From positions 62,001 through 126,000 of the forward strand of contig JAHWKY010000005.1 of the NCBI GenBank assembly GCA_019347575.1: a stretch of DNA of 64,000 bases. Reading direction: 5' to 3'. Below are positions 1 through 9,913 of the stretch, one piece after another. How positions within the stretch are numbered: position 1 is the stretch's first letter; each line of letters begins with the position of its first letter. This DNA is from Actinomycetota bacterium. GTDB taxonomy: Bacteria; Actinomycetota; Nitriliruptoria; Nitriliruptorales; Nitriliruptoraceae. The position numbers and the translations under genes were made by a program. The notes beneath the pieces are model-generated. The model did no database searches. It had not been told where the DNA came from and saw only the letters and a list, made by a program, of their open reading frames with translations.

Positions 1-1071
1 GGCGCGGTGCTGCGCCCGATCGCCGACGGCGTGGGACTGCCCGAGACGACCGCTCTCGCGGTCTCGCTGACCGGGGCGTTCTTCGTCTCCACCGTGGTGC
101 AGATGATCCTCGGTGAGCTGGCGCCCAAGAACCTCGCGATCGCGCGCCCCGAGACCGTCGCGTTGGCGGTCGCCCGTCTCATGCGGTTCTACGGGATCGT
201 CTTCGGTCCCCTGATCCGGATCTTCGACGGCGCCGCCCAGGGGGTGTCGCGGCGTCTGGGCGTCGAGCCGCAGGACGAGCTGCTCGGCGGCGCCTCGCTC
301 GCCGAGCTGTCACGGATCATCGCGGTGTCCGGTGAGGAGGGCTCGCTCAGCGAGGATCAGGCGCGGCTGTTGTCGCGTGCGGTCGAGCTGGGCAACCGGC
401 GCGCGCACGAGATCATGATCCCACGCCCCGATGTCGTCTGGCTCGACCGTCACGACAGCGTGACCGAGCTGCGTGTGGCATCACGTCGCAGCGGACACTC
501 GCGGTTCCCGGTCAAGGACGTCAGCGAGGACGAGGTCGTCGGCTCGGTACACATCAAGGACCTCCTGACCCTGCCACCCGATCGGCGCGCGACGGCCACC
601 GTCGAGGACCTGGTCGCCCCGGTGCTGTTCGTGCCCGAGTCGGAACCGCTGCGGCGACTCCTCGGTGCGTTCCGACGCGCGTCTCGGACCTTCGCGATCG
701 TCGTCGACGAGTACGGCGGGACCGCCGGGATCGTCACCATCGAGGATCTGATCGAGGAGCTCGTCGGTGACATCGAGGACGAGTTCGACCGTGACGTGGC
801 CGCGCTCCGGCGGATCGGGGCGGGGCGTTACGTCGTCAGTGGGATGTTCCGGGCGGACCGGCTCCAGACCGATCTCGGCATCGACGTCCCCGACGGAGAC
901 TTCGAGACCGTCGCGGGCTTCTGCCTGGAGTGGCTCGGACGCATCCCCGAACCGGGTGAGGCGTTCGAGCACGACGGCTGGCGCTTCACCATCGCCGCGC
1001 GCGAAGGGCAGCGGATCAGCCAGATCCGCCTGGACCGACAGACCCTTCCGACCTGGGAGGGCCCGTCGTGA
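1..1071 (+). CDS. CNNM/CBS/CorC_HlyC family membrane protein, 5' truncated
   Basis: This is the 3' part of a 'hemolysin-like' divalent-cation transport or efflux protein of the CNNM (DUF21) family; the reading frame runs off the left edge of the window. What remains is the end of the DUF21 membrane domain with the family motif [14 protein letters not shown] (about residues 36-49 of the visible part). Two CBS domains follow: the first starts at MIPRPDVVW, the second contains the highly conserved [21 protein letters not shown] CorC_HlyC domain closes the protein. CNNM/CorC proteins are associated with Mg2+/Co2+ homeostasis at the inner membrane; the exact ion cannot be read from sequence. Its stop overlaps the GTG of the next, paralogous gene by 4 bases (GTGA), so the two are translationally coupled and probably form a heteromeric pair. 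Confidence 0.93.
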   Translation, partial: GAVLRPIADGVGLPETTALAVSLTGAFFVSTVVQMILGELAPKNLAIARPETVALAVARLMRFYGIVFGPLIRIFDGAAQGVSRRLGVEPQDELLGGASLAELSRIIAVSGEEGSLSEDQARLLSRAVELGNRRAHEIMIPRPDVVWLDRHDSVTELRVASRRSGHSRFPVKDVSEDEVVGSVHIKDLLTLPPDRRATATVEDLVAPVLFVPESEPLRRLLGAFRRASRTFAIVVDEYGGTAGIVTIEDLIEELVGDIEDEFDRDVAALRRIGAGRYVVSGMFRADRLQTDLGIDVPDGDFETVAGFCLEWLGRIPEPGEAFEHDGWRFTIAAREGQRISQIRLDRQTLPTWEGPS

Positions 1072-2417
1072 GCGTGCTCGCGACCGAGGCCGGTCACCAG
1101 GCTGCGGCGTCGCCGTGGGCCCTGCTGCTGGGCGTGGTGCTGCTCGGTCTGAACGCCTTCTTCGTGGCCGCCGAGATCGCTCTGCTCGCCGCTCGACGCG
1201 TCCGCATCGAGGAGCTGGCGGACGCCGGCGACTCGCGGGCCAAGGTGGCGCTCGCCGCCCTGCAGGAGCTGTCGGTGACGTTCTCCGGCGCGCAGCTCGG
1301 CATCACCATGGCGTCGCTGGGCCTCGGGGCGGTGGCTGAGCCAGCGGTCGCGGGCTACCTCGAGCGGGTCCTCGATCTGGCTCCGCTGTCGGCCGGGGCC
1401 CGGACCGCGATCGGCTTCGCGGTGGCGCTGTCGATCGTGGTGTTCCTCCACATGGTCGTCGGGGAGATGGTCCCCAAGAACATCGCGCTGGCACGCGCCG
1501 AGGCGGTGTCGCTGCGCCTCGCCCGCAGCTTCCGCTGGTACGTCCGCGTGTTCCGGTGGCTCATCGTGCTCCTGAACGGCGCGGCCAACCTCACCGTCAG
1601 GATGGTCGGCGTGCAGCCCCGCGACGAGATCGGGCTGGTCCACACCCCCGACGAACTGCTGCTGCTCGTCCGCGAGTCCCGCCGTCACGGGACCGTGCCC
1701 GCGCAGGATGCGCGCGTCCTCACGGCTGCGCTGAGGCTCAACGAGATCGACGCCGAGGACGCCATGACGTCCCGTGTCGACCTGCGCGCCGTCGCGGACG
1801 ACGCCCTGCTCGGCGAGGTGCTCGACCTCGCAGCGGAGACCGGTTTCACGCGCTTCCCCGTCTACCACAGGGATCTCGATGACGTCGTCGGACTGGTGCA
1901 CGTCAAGGACGTGCTGGTCCTCGACGACCACGAGGCCCACGGCCGCCGCGTCGCCGACCTGCTGCGACCCATCGCGGCCGTTCCCGAGAGCCGCGACCTC
2001 GAGAACCTCCTCAAGGACATGCGCCGTGACCGCTCGCACGCGGCTCTGGTCATCGACGAGTACGGCGGAACCGGGGGCATGGTGTCGCTTGAGGACGTGA
2101 TCGAGGAGCTCGTCGGCGACATCGAGGACGAGTTCGATCCTCGCTCCGCAGACGTGCAACGGATCGGGCCACGACGCTGGCTCGTCCCGGGGGCGCTGCG
2201 CCGGGACGAGCTGCGGTTGACCACTGGCCTGTCCCTGCCCGAGGGTGAGGCCGAGACCGTATCCGGGCACATCACCGAGGTGCTCGGCCGCTTCCCCGAG
2301 GTGGGCGACGCGGTCGAGCACGGTGGCTGGCGACTCACCGTGACACGCGCCGAGTCCCACCGCGCCGACCGGGTCGAGGTCTCGGGGCCCCGAGGGCAGG
2401 TGCGCGGCGAGGGTTAG
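1068..2417 (+). CDS. CNNM/CBS/CorC_HlyC family membrane protein (second paralogue)
   Basis: This is a complete 449-residue paralogue of the preceding gene. The N-terminal DUF21/CNNM membrane domain (about residues 10-195) has a hydrophobic first helix (WALLLGVVLLGLNAFFVAAE) and the signature GEMVPKNIALARAE. Two CBS domains (about 225-350) follow, the second with VIDEYGGTGGMVSLEDVIEE, then a C-terminal CorC_HlyC domain (about 365-440). The GTG start lies within the upstream stop codon (4-bp overlap), which fixes the start. Family knowledge suggests divalent metal efflux or regulation gated by nucleotide binding to the CBS pair. Length and domain order are normal for the family. Confidence 0.94.
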   Translation: MSVLATEAGHQAAASPWALLLGVVLLGLNAFFVAAEIALLAARRVRIEELADAGDSRAKVALAALQELSVTFSGAQLGITMASLGLGAVAEPAVAGYLERVLDLAPLSAGARTAIGFAVALSIVVFLHMVVGEMVPKNIALARAEAVSLRLARSFRWYVRVFRWLIVLLNGAANLTVRMVGVQPRDEIGLVHTPDELLLLVRESRRHGTVPAQDARVLTAALRLNEIDAEDAMTSRVDLRAVADDALLGEVLDLAAETGFTRFPVYHRDLDDVVGLVHVKDVLVLDDHEAHGRRVADLLRPIAAVPESRDLENLLKDMRRDRSHAALVIDEYGGTGGMVSLEDVIEELVGDIEDEFDPRSADVQRIGPRRWLVPGALRRDELRLTTGLSLPEGEAETVSGHITEVLGRFPEVGDAVEHGGWRLTVTRAESHRADRVEVSGPRGQVRGEG

Positions 2418-2446
2418 GCTCGACCTCCCCAGACCCCAGGACCCCC

Positions 2447-3067
2447 GTGCGCCCCGATGATCCTCGTGCGCTCGCCGCAGCGGCCATGCGTCGCCTCGGT
2501 CACGCGCTCGTCGCCCACGAGGTCGACGCGGACCTCCTCCTCCGCGTTGCCACGGCTGCCGACCGCGTCTCCGACGAGCTCGCGGAGCAGCCGCCACGAG
2601 AGCGCGACCTCGTGGCGCTCAAGAAGCGCATGTTCGAGGACCCCTTCGAGCACGGTGACCGTGTCAGCCACTTCGACGAGTGCTTCGTGTCGGGATCGTG
2701 GAACCCGATGGGTCCCGCCATCGAGGTGCATCGTGACGGCGACGAGATCGTCGCCGAGGTTGTCCTCGGTGCCGCCTTCGAAGGGGCGCCGGGGAGGGCT
2801 CACGGTGGGATCGTGGCGGCGATCTTCGACGACGTCATGGGTTACGTGCTGACGCTCGAGCGGCAACCCGCGTTCACCGGCGAGATGAGTATCCGCTACG
2901 AGGCGGCCACGCCGATGGGGTCGCTGTTGGAGTTCCGTGCCCGGTTGGAGCAACGGGCGGGGCGCAAGCTCGTGGTCACGTCGGAGGCGACGGACCGCGA
3001 CGGCAACCGCGTGGCGAGCGCGCGCGCCACGTTCATCGCCGTCGACCTCGAGCGCATCCGCGCCTGA
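2447..3067 (+). CDS. PaaI-type hotdog thioesterase-like protein
   Basis: This 206-residue protein has a C-terminal hotdog fold of the PaaI/4HBT type. The segment GRAHGGIVAAIFDDVMGYV (about residues 119-137) is the usual active-site helix, in which HGG...D positions the thioester. The first 80 or so residues form an amphipathic extension seen in some actinobacterial acyl-CoA thioesterases. The likely reaction is hydrolysis of an acyl-CoA in the cytoplasm; the substrate is unknown. It starts at a GTG 29 bases after the CNNM gene with only a weak Shine-Dalgarno sequence. It is followed 7 bases later by the glycosylase gene. Confidence 0.82.
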   Translation: MRPDDPRALAAAAMRRLGHALVAHEVDADLLLRVATAADRVSDELAEQPPRERDLVALKKRMFEDPFEHGDRVSHFDECFVSGSWNPMGPAIEVHRDGDEIVAEVVLGAAFEGAPGRAHGGIVAAIFDDVMGYVLTLERQPAFTGEMSIRYEAATPMGSLLEFRARLEQRAGRKLVVTSEATDRDGNRVASARATFIAVDLERIRA

Positions 3068-3074
3068 CCATGTC

Positions 3075-3674
3075 ATGCTACCGCTTCCGCTGCTTGAGCA
3101 CTTGATGGGTTTCACCCGCGCCGAGCTGGAGTCGTTCCAGGGCGCGACCGTGCCCGACCTCGTCGGTGACGACGTGCGGCTGGTGTTCGTCGGCATCAAC
3201 CCCGGGCTGTGGACCGCCGCGACCGCGACCCACTTCGCCCACCCCGGGAACCGCTTCTACCCCGCGCTGTTCGAAGCGGGCATCACCGATCGGCTCATCG
3301 ACGCGTCGGACGGTTGGTCGGACGAGGACCGACGACACCTACTCGACCGTGGCATCGCCATCACCAACCTCTGCCGTCGCGCGACCGCCCGCGCCGACGA
3401 GCTGTCCCCCTCCGAGCTGCGCGACGGCGCGCTGGAGGTCGAGTCCAAGATCGAGGCGTTGAGCCCCCGCGCCGTCGCGGTCGTCGGCCTGACCGCGTAC
3501 CGCACCGCCTTCGGACGACCCCGGGCACCGGCGGGACGCCAGGACGAGTACCTCGGCGGGGCGCCGCTGTGGGTGCTGCCCAACCCCAGCGGCCTGAACG
3601 CGCACGAGACGGTCGCGTCACTCGCACGCGCCTACCGCGAGCCCGCCGAGCACGCCGGCCTCCTCCGAACATGA
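3075..3674 (+). CDS. mug: G/U mismatch-specific uracil-DNA glycosylase (Mug family)
   Basis: This is a 199-residue uracil-DNA glycosylase superfamily protein of the Mug/TDG type, which removes uracil or thymine mispaired with guanine. The active-site motif VFVGINPGLWTAATATHFAHPGN is visible (given in part: GINPGL near residue 38, then the FAHPGNRF segment), with the Asn typical of Mug. The C-terminal motif LPNPSGLNAH supplies the minor-groove loop. The start chosen is the ATG at 3075, 7 bases after the thioesterase stop; an in-frame ATG at 3105 is an alternative that would remove ten residues. It is the last gene of the rightward group and faces the gene at 3718-4179. Confidence 0.9.
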   Translation: MLPLPLLEHLMGFTRAELESFQGATVPDLVGDDVRLVFVGINPGLWTAATATHFAHPGNRFYPALFEAGITDRLIDASDGWSDEDRRHLLDRGIAITNLCRRATARADELSPSELRDGALEVESKIEALSPRAVAVVGLTAYRTAFGRPRAPAGRQDEYLGGAPLWVLPNPSGLNAHETVASLARAYREPAEHAGLLRT

Positions 3675-3708
3675 ATACTCGGGTACAGCTGAGTGCCCCC
3701 ACGTATTC
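3673..3708. terminator. Candidate bidirectional terminator between convergent genes
   Basis: An inverted repeat GAATAC (3673-3678) / GTATTC (3703-3708), with GGG...CCC further in, lies exactly between the mug stop and the stop of the facing gene. It is AT-rich compared with its surroundings. The middle of the stem is imperfect, so this is a plausible rather than strong call. Confidence 0.4.
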
Positions 3709-3717
3709 AAGTTCCGC

Positions 3718-4179
3718 TCACAGCAGAGGGAGGCCGCCGCCGTCGGCGTCGGGCGGAGTCTCGGCTGGCAGCGCATCGACGGCGCGCTGGAGCGGATGCA
3801 GGAACGGGAAGGCGTGCGGGTCGAGTTCCTCGGGAGGTTCGAACTCGGTCAGGCCGTCACCGACGAACAGCGCGGCCGTGATCATCGGGGCGTGCCGTCG
3901 CGCCCCGTAGACGATGACCGCGACGGCGGCGCCCTCGGCCACCTCACCCTCCGACACGAACCCCCAAGCGGGGGTTCCGCGGGCGGTTAGCTGTTCATCG
4001 GCGAGATGCGCCATCGCCTCGAGCCGTGCCTCGTCGTCGTCCGGTAAGCCGGTCAGCAGCAGCACCTGCGTCGACTGCTCACGCGGGAGGACGAGCGCCG
4101 GTGGGAGCGGGCGGCCCTCCTTCGAGAGCAGGTCGCGGGCGGCCTCCTGGCAGACCTGACGCAGCTCCTCGATGTGCAT
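3718..4179 (-). CDS. Conserved hypothetical protein coupled to ilvD
   Basis: This is a 153-residue soluble protein I do not recognise. It starts [10 protein letters not shown], is mixed alpha/beta in character, has a moderately acidic C-terminal half and contains no obvious signal peptide, membrane segment or metal-binding cluster. Its ATG (4177-4179) shares one base with the TGA of ilvD (4179-4181), in the arrangement TGATG, a classical translational-coupling junction. It is therefore cotranscribed with ilvD. Whether it has anything to do with branched-chain amino acid synthesis cannot be told from the sequence. Confidence 0.8.
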   Translation of the reverse strand: MHIEELRQVCQEAARDLLSKEGRPLPPALVLPREQSTQVLLLTGLPDDDEARLEAMAHLADEQLTARGTPAWGFVSEGEVAEGAAVAVIVYGARRHAPMITAALFVGDGLTEFEPPEELDPHAFPFLHPLQRAVDALPAETPPDADGGGLPLL

Positions 4180-5864
4180 CAGATGCTCGTGGTCGCACCC
4201 TCGGAGGCGGACCCAACGGTGCGGGCGTACTTGGCGAGGACGCCCCGCGTGTAGCGCGGCTCCATCGGTGTGAAGCGATCGCGTCGCTGCGCCAGCTCGT
4301 CATCGGCGACGTCGAGGTCGATGCGGCGCTCCGGCACGTCGATGATGATGCGGTCGCCATCCTCGACGAGACCGATCGGTCCGCCGTCGGGGGCCTCCGG
4401 GGCGATGTGGCCGATGCAGAGGCCGGTGGTCCCACCCGAGAAGCGCCCGTCGGTGATCAGGAGCACGTCTTTACCCAGACCGGCACCCTTGATTGCCGCG
4501 GTTATCTGCAGCATCTCGCGCATACCCGGCCCGCCCTTGGGGCCCTCCCAGCGGATGACGACGACACTTCCGGGTTCGATGGCGCCGGTGAGGACCGCCT
4601 GGAGCGCGTCCTGCTCGCCATCGAACACCCGGGCGGTGCCCTCGAACCGGTGCGCGTGGGGTGGGATGCCGGCGATCTTGACGACCGCCCCGTCCGGCGC
4701 GAGCGACCCACGCAGGATGGCCAGCCCGCCGTCGGGGTGGATGGGGTTGGACAGAGGTCGTACGACGTCGCCGTCCGGTCCAGGCAGGTCGTCGAACGCG
4801 TCGAGGTTCTCCGCGACGGTCGCGCCGGTCACCGTCATGGCGTCACCGTGCAGCAGACCCGCGTCAAGCAGCTCCCTCATGACGACCGGCAGCGCGTCGA
4901 CGCGGTCGAGATCGTTCATGAGGTAGCGCCCGCCGGGCTTGGTGTCCGCGATGTGCGGCACGCGGCGGCCGATGGCGTCGAAGTCGTCGATCGACAGCTC
5001 CACCTCGGCCTCGCGGGCGATAGCGAGCAGGTGCAGGACCGCGTTGGTCGACCCGCCCACCGCCATGACGACCGCGATCGCGTTCTCGAGCGCGGGACGC
5101 GTGACGATGTCCCGGGCGGTGATGCCAGCGTTCAGCAGCTCCACGACCGCCGCCCCGCTGCGCCGCGCGAACTCGTCGCGACGGGGGTCGGGTGCCGGGG
5201 GAGTGGACGAGCCCGGCAGCGCCATGCCGAGGGCCTCGATCGCCGACGCCATCGTGTTGGCCGTGAACATCCCGCTGCAAGCGCCCTCACCCGGGCACGC
5301 GTTGCGTTCGATCTCGAGCAGCTCCTCATCGGTCATCTGACCGCTGCCACGCGCCCCTACCGCTTCGAACACGTCCTGGATCTGGATGTCGCGGCCGTGC
5401 AGCTGGCCGGGGAGGATCGACCCGCCGTAGAGGAACACGCTCGGCACGTTGAGGCGCACGGCCGCCATGACCATGCCGGGCAGGGACTTGTCACACCCGG
5501 CGAACGTCACCATGCCGTCGAACCGTTCGGCGTGCATGACGGTCTCGACCGAGTCGGCGATGACCTCGCGCGAGACGAGGGAGGCGCGCATGCCCTCGTG
5601 GCCCATCGCGATGCCGTCGCTGATGGCGATGGTCATGAACTCGAGTGGGAACCCGCCGGCTTCACGGATGCCGAGCTTGGCCTGCTTGGCGAGACGGTCG
5701 AGCGGCAGGTTGCACGGCGTGACCTCGTTCCACGACGACGCGACGCCGATCTGGGGCTTGCCGAAGTCCTCCTCGGTCATCCCGACCGCGCGGAGCATCG
5801 CGCGCGCCGGGGCGCGTTCGAAGCCCTCGGTGACGTCACGGCTCCGGTGGCGTGGATCGGCCAT
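4179..5864 (-). CDS. ilvD: Dihydroxy-acid dehydratase
   Basis: IlvD converts 2,3-dihydroxy-3-methylbutanoate and its homologue to the 2-oxo acids, the third step of valine, leucine and isoleucine synthesis. The 561-residue length is normal. The three Fe-S ligands are present: Cys51 (TPCNLP), Cys124 in [10 protein letters not shown] and Cys196 in [13 protein letters not shown]. The C-terminal signature [19 protein letters not shown] is intact. The ATG start is followed by [21 protein letters not shown], typical of the family N-terminus. No other ilv gene lies in the window, so the rest of the pathway is elsewhere. It is followed at once by the coupled gene at 3718-4179, and lies 70 bases downstream of the protease gene on the same strand. 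Confidence 0.97.
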   Translation of the reverse strand: MADPRHRSRDVTEGFERAPARAMLRAVGMTEEDFGKPQIGVASSWNEVTPCNLPLDRLAKQAKLGIREAGGFPLEFMTIAISDGIAMGHEGMRASLVSREVIADSVETVMHAERFDGMVTFAGCDKSLPGMVMAAVRLNVPSVFLYGGSILPGQLHGRDIQIQDVFEAVGARGSGQMTDEELLEIERNACPGEGACSGMFTANTMASAIEALGMALPGSSTPPAPDPRRDEFARRSGAAVVELLNAGITARDIVTRPALENAIAVVMAVGGSTNAVLHLLAIAREAEVELSIDDFDAIGRRVPHIADTKPGGRYLMNDLDRVDALPVVMRELLDAGLLHGDAMTVTGATVAENLDAFDDLPGPDGDVVRPLSNPIHPDGGLAILRGSLAPDGAVVKIAGIPPHAHRFEGTARVFDGEQDALQAVLTGAIEPGSVVVIRWEGPKGGPGMREMLQITAAIKGAGLGKDVLLITDGRFSGGTTGLCIGHIAPEAPDGGPIGLVEDGDRIIIDVPERRIDLDVADDELAQRRDRFTPMEPRYTRGVLAKYARTVGSASEGATTSI

Positions 5865-5934
5865 GGGTGGCTCCTGGTTCGTTCCGGGGGCCAGTCAACC
5901 CGACCACCCGCCTGAGGGCACAGTCGCCGCCGTC

Positions 5935-8010
5935 CTACGCCGGGAGGCAGCCTCCGGCCGCGTGCGTCTCGTCGTTCGATCCGAAGGGCGGCCCGTCGGC
6001 CGCGAGAGCCAGCCGCAGGCTGGCTCGTTCCACGATAGGACCGGACAGGCTGCGGATGACGAAGCGCACCATGCCGGCGTCGTAGTCGGCGAAGCTGTGC
6101 TCTTCTTCGACCTCGACCTCGCCCACGAAAACGCTGAAGCTGTCGCCAGCCGCGGAGCGGTTGAACTCGACCTCGCCGTAGCGACGGTCGAGCGCCACGG
6201 CGACCGCGAGGAACCCGCTCGTTTCCGTCTCCGGTAGATCGGCGAGGGTCACGTCGACGGTAAGGGCGCCGGGTACCGTCGTCAGATCCGCGCTCACCCG
6301 GGTGATGTCGTGGCGGGAGGTGTCGAAAGGTGCGGGGACGGTGATGATCGTGGCATCGCCGACGGGGTCGCTGAAGGCGAGCTCGGAGCGATCGGTGCAA
6401 AGGTCGGGTGCCGTCCAGCCGGCGTGCTGGTCCACCAGGACCAGGCTGAGCGCCGCTACGGCATCCACGAGCCCGTGCCCCGCATCGAACGAGGTCGCGT
6501 GGTCGTCGTTACCGGCGGGGCTGCCATCGGGGGCGGTGTACACGTCCGGCTCGAAGTGCTCGTCCGGCAGGAACCGGTACGCGCTGTCCTCGAGGGTGTC
6601 CTCGACCTCGGCCGGCGTCAGTGACGGGTCGGCTTGGAGGAGCTGCGCGACGAGTCCCGAGATGTACGGCGCCGCAAGGGAGGTGCCGTCGGCGAGGACG
6701 TACGGCCCGTCCTGCACGCGCAGACGACACTGGTGTGCCGTGGGGGGGCAAGCGGCGAGGATGCTGGCGCCTGGCGCCACGATGTCGGGGTAGGTGGCGG
6801 GGTCGCCGGCGAGGCCGCGTGAGCTGCCGGTGGATCCCGAGTACGGGCTATCCCACACGGACAACCGGCGGTCGCCCGCGTTGCCATCGTCGTACGCCCC
6901 GACGCCGAGGACGCCCGGCACGGGGTGCTGCGCCAGCGGGCTCGTGCGGATGGCGGTGCCATCGCCGGCCCAGTTCCCGGCCGCGAAGACCACGACGACA
7001 CCCTGCTCGACGAGCGCGGTGCTAGCGCGCCCGAGGGGCTCGTCGGGGTCGAAGCGCGGATCGGCGATGGTGTCGGGGTGGGGGGCGAAGGAGGCGTTCA
7101 CGACCCGGATAGGCGGGCACGACCCGTTGCCGCACGGGTCCTGGTGGTTCTCGAGCACCCAGTTGAAGGCGCTGAGGGCGTTGGAGTAGTACAGCGACAA
7201 GCCGATGGACAGTCCGACCAGCCGTGCGCCGGGGGCGACGCCGCTCACCTCTGCACCGCTCGGCGTGTCCCTGGGGTAGCCCGCGGCGGCAGACGCGACC
7301 AACGTTCCGTGGTCTGGCTCGCCGTCGCGCACGCCCGGTGGGATCGGCTCCCACGCACTACAAGCCGGCACGTCGGGGTAGGTCCCCAGCGCCCAGAAGA
7401 CATCGTCCGGTGGTAGCGGGCACAGCTGACGCAGGTGGACGTCGAACTTCGTCTCACCGGCCTCGACGAACTGCTCGTGTATCGGGTCGAACCCGCCATC
7501 GACGACCGCGATCGAGACACCGGAGCCGTCGTACGGAACGGGCCCGTCGTCGCCGTGGTGCCGCAGCGGAGCGAGCCCGGGGTGGGTCTCGACGTCGCGC
7601 AGCGGACCCACACCGGTGGCGCGGTGCGCCGTGGCGTCCACCAGAACGAGTGGGAGGTCAGCATCCACGCGCCGAACTCCGGGCTGCAGGTGCAGGGCCC
7701 GCACCGCCTCGGGGACGCCGACGGCGGTTACAACCGAGAGCCGTTCGAGCACCTCGATCTGGCGCATGCCGACCGCCTCGAGGGCGGCCCTGATCGCGGT
7801 GGTATCACCGCTCACGAGCACGACCACCGGCGTCTCCGGCGGTGCGTCGGCGAGCCGTTCGGCGAGCTGCGGCCTCATCGTCAGCGCCTGAACCGGCGTC
7901 GCGGTCCGCGGCGTCTCGGTCGCGGACGTGGCGGCGACCAGTTGCAGCGCCACGAGCGGCCAGATCACGTGTTCGCGTGCCCAGGAACGCGACCGGCGAC
8001 GACTCCCCAT
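5935..8010 (-). CDS. Secreted S8 (subtilisin-like) serine protease
   Basis: This 691-residue exported protease has a basic N-terminus and a hydrophobic segment (about residues 15-30) acting as signal peptide. A propeptide-like region of about 125 residues follows. The catalytic domain carries Asp171 (SIAVVDGGFD), His234 (DHGTLVAS) and Ser444 (ADGTSLAAPYISG), with oxyanion Asn346 in FAAGN. After the catalytic domain, a C-terminal beta-rich region of about 170 residues probably serves binding or stability. Several Cys residues suggest extracellular disulfides. The ATG at 8010 is preceded by the purine-rich stretch GAGGGGGGAG, a good ribosome site; longer in-frame versions running into the sigma-factor gene are artefacts of GC-rich open frames. 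Confidence 0.93.
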   Translation of the reverse strand: MGSRRRSRSWAREHVIWPLVALQLVAATSATETPRTATPVQALTMRPQLAERLADAPPETPVVVLVSGDTTAIRAALEAVGMRQIEVLERLSVVTAVGVPEAVRALHLQPGVRRVDADLPLVLVDATAHRATGVGPLRDVETHPGLAPLRHHGDDGPVPYDGSGVSIAVVDGGFDPIHEQFVEAGETKFDVHLRQLCPLPPDDVFWALGTYPDVPACSAWEPIPPGVRDGEPDHGTLVASAAAGYPRDTPSGAEVSGVAPGARLVGLSIGLSLYYSNALSAFNWVLENHQDPCGNGSCPPIRVVNASFAPHPDTIADPRFDPDEPLGRASTALVEQGVVVVFAAGNWAGDGTAIRTSPLAQHPVPGVLGVGAYDDGNAGDRRLSVWDSPYSGSTGSSRGLAGDPATYPDIVAPGASILAACPPTAHQCRLRVQDGPYVLADGTSLAAPYISGLVAQLLQADPSLTPAEVEDTLEDSAYRFLPDEHFEPDVYTAPDGSPAGNDDHATSFDAGHGLVDAVAALSLVLVDQHAGWTAPDLCTDRSELAFSDPVGDATIITVPAPFDTSRHDITRVSADLTTVPGALTVDVTLADLPETETSGFLAVAVALDRRYGEVEFNRSAAGDSFSVFVGEVEVEEEHSFADYDAGMVRFVIRSLSGPIVERASLRLALAADGPPFGSNDETHAAGGCLPA

Positions 8011-8156
8011 GGGCGCGTCTCCCCCCTCGCACCTCACGAGTGGCATCATCCCATCACTCAGGAGGCCTGTCCAGACCGCGGACCGAGCTCGGGCGCTGCG
8101 GTTCGGGTCCTTCGCCACGTCTCCCCACGGACGCCCTGACGGTAGCGACGGCGCCG

Positions 8157-9398
8157 TCATCGCCTCGACCTCAGCGCCTCGGCTCTTCGGATCTTCAGGT
8201 AGTGAAGCTCGGCGTCGTTCGTCGCGAGGTCGGCCGCTGCGGTCCACGCCTCGGCCGCCTCCGACGTCCGACCGAGCCGTTCGAGCAGATCCGCTCGAGC
8301 CGCGTGGAACAGGTGGTAGCCGCCCAGCTCGAGGTCCTCGAGCGCGTCGAGGCCTGCCGCCGCCCCGTGGACCTCGGCCACGACGATCGCGCGGTTCATG
8401 GCGACCACCGGTGTCGGTTGCAGCGCGAGCAGCTGGTCGTACAGCTGCAGGTTCCTGGCCCAGTCCGTGTCGGCCACCGTGGCGGCAGCGCTGTGGACGG
8501 CCGCGATCGCCGCTTGCACCTGGTACGGCCCGGGAGCACCGCGGCGCGCGCAGATCCGCACGAGTTCGTGGCCCTCGTCGATCAGCGTCAGGTCCCAGCG
8601 GCTGCGGTCCTGGTCGGCGAGCCGCACGAACGTCCCGTCCGGTGTGGTCCGTGCCGGCCGGCGGGACTCGGTCAGCAGCATCAGCGCGAGCAGCCCGGTG
8701 ACCTCGGGCTCGTCCGGCATCAGCTCGCGCAGCACGCGCGTGAGGCGGATGGCCTCGGCCGACAGGTCCGGACGCGCGAGGTCGTCGCCACCGGTCGCGG
8801 TGTGTCCCTCGTTGAACACGAGGTACAGCACGGCCAGGACGGAGCGCAGGCGGTCGGGCAGCACCGCGGCGTCGGGCACGCGGTAGGGGATGTTCGCCGC
8901 CTTGATCTTGCGCTTGGCTCGCAGGAGCCGTTGGGCCATCGTCGCCTCGGGCACCAGGAATGCGCGAGCGACCTCCGCCGTCTGCAGCCCTCCGAGCAGC
9001 CGTAGGGTCAGCGCCACCTGCGCGTGGCGGGCCAGCGCGGGGTGGCAGCAGGTGAAGATCAGGCGCAGTCGGTCGTCGTACACGGGTCCCACGTCCTCGG
9101 CGGGCTCGGGCGGCGGAGTGATCCAGCCGGCTTGTCGTTCCTTGTCTCCTCGCCGGCCCTCGCGGCGGAGCCGGTCGAGTGCCCGGCGACGGGCGGTCGT
9201 GGTGATCCACCCGCCGGGGTTGGCGGGTACCCCTTCCCGCGGCCACCGCTCCACCGCCACGGCGAAGGCCTCCTGGACCGCGTCCTCGGCGACGTCGATG
9301 TCGCCGAACGCGCGGATGAGGGTGGCGACGACCCGGCCGGACTCCTCGCGGAAGATCCGGCCGAAGTCGTCGGCGTCGGTCGGTGCCAGCCCGGTCAG
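8157..9398 (-). CDS. ECF sigma factor, ECF42-like with C-terminal TPR-like domain
   Basis: This is an RNA polymerase sigma factor with sigma-70 region 2 ([20 protein letters not shown], then [19 protein letters not shown]) and region 4 ([20 protein letters not shown]). A long C-terminal domain of about 200 residues includes [12 protein letters not shown] and repeated helices ending in [14 protein letters not shown]. This architecture, next to a DGPF protein, is that of the ECF42 group, in which the C-terminal domain is thought to control activity instead of an anti-sigma factor. GTG starts exist at 9470 and 9446 inside the yciI-like gene. The best-placed start is a CTG at 9398, seven to eight bases after AGGAG and overlapping the upstream TGA as CTGA; the coordinates use that start as an inference. 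Confidence 0.9.
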   Translation of the reverse strand: MTGLAPTDADDFGRIFREESGRVVATLIRAFGDIDVAEDAVQEAFAVAVERWPREGVPANPGGWITTTARRRALDRLRREGRRGDKERQAGWITPPPEPAEDVGPVYDDRLRLIFTCCHPALARHAQVALTLRLLGGLQTAEVARAFLVPEATMAQRLLRAKRKIKAANIPYRVPDAAVLPDRLRSVLAVLYLVFNEGHTATGGDDLARPDLSAEAIRLTRVLRELMPDEPEVTGLLALMLLTESRRPARTTPDGTFVRLADQDRSRWDLTLIDEGHELVRICARRGAPGPYQVQAAIAAVHSAAATVADTDWARNLQLYDQLLALQPTPVVAMNRAIVVAEVHGAAAGLDALEDLELGGYHLFHAARADLLERLGRTSEAAEAWTAAADLATNDAELHYLKIRRAEALRSRR

Positions 9399-9751
9399 TC
9401 CTGGGGCTCCTCTTGGAACGGACGGACCTCGACCGGGAGCCGGCACGCGCGCGTCGCCTTCTCCGCCCACCCGAGGGCCTCGTCGAGGTCGGTCGCCTTG
9501 ATGACCCAGAAGCCTCCGATGTACTCCTTCGACTCGGCGAACGGCCCATCGGTAGTGAGCACCTCGTCGTCGACGACGCGCACGACGGTCGCCGTGCTGG
9601 GCTCGTGCAGGCCGCCGGCGAAGATCTCGACGCCTGCGCCCTGCATCTCGCCGTTCAGCGTGTCCACGTCGTGGAAGATCTGCTCCATCTGGTCAGGACT
9701 CGGCGGAGGGTCGCCCTCGGTGTGGTTGACGGTCAGCAGGTACTGCTTCAT
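9395..9751 (-). CDS. YciI/DGPF domain protein, partner of the ECF42-like sigma factor
   Basis: This 118-residue YCII-family protein contains the diagnostic [18 protein letters not shown] (about residues 66-83). It begins [16 protein letters not shown] and folds as a ferredoxin-like alpha/beta domain in known relatives. DGPF proteins are the standard genomic neighbours, and in studied cases the regulated targets, of ECF42 sigma factors. The ATG has a good ribosome site (GGAGACGAGCG). It overlaps the sigma gene and lies upstream in the same transcript. Its biochemical role is unknown. Confidence 0.92.
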   Translation of the reverse strand: MKQYLLTVNHTEGDPPPSPDQMEQIFHDVDTLNGEMQGAGVEIFAGGLHEPSTATVVRVVDDEVLTTDGPFAESKEYIGGFWVIKATDLDEALGWAEKATRACRLPVEVRPFQEEPQD

Positions 9752-9913
9752 CGCTCGTCTCCTGTCGATGTCGGGCTGGTCCCGACCTCACCCTTACCAC
9801 GAACGGCCGCCGCACCGATCGACAGACGACCCGTCGTGCGTGCGTTGACCGCGCAGAGCATCCGCAGACCGACTGGATCGCGGCCGGCACGCCGCCACGC
9901 CGCTGACCGGGCA

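Noticed and set aside
4026-5915. 629-codon open frame on the plus strand antisense to ilvD
   Set aside because: Composition is Arg/Asp/Val shadow coding; the opposite strand carries ilvD with all its Fe-S and signature motifs.
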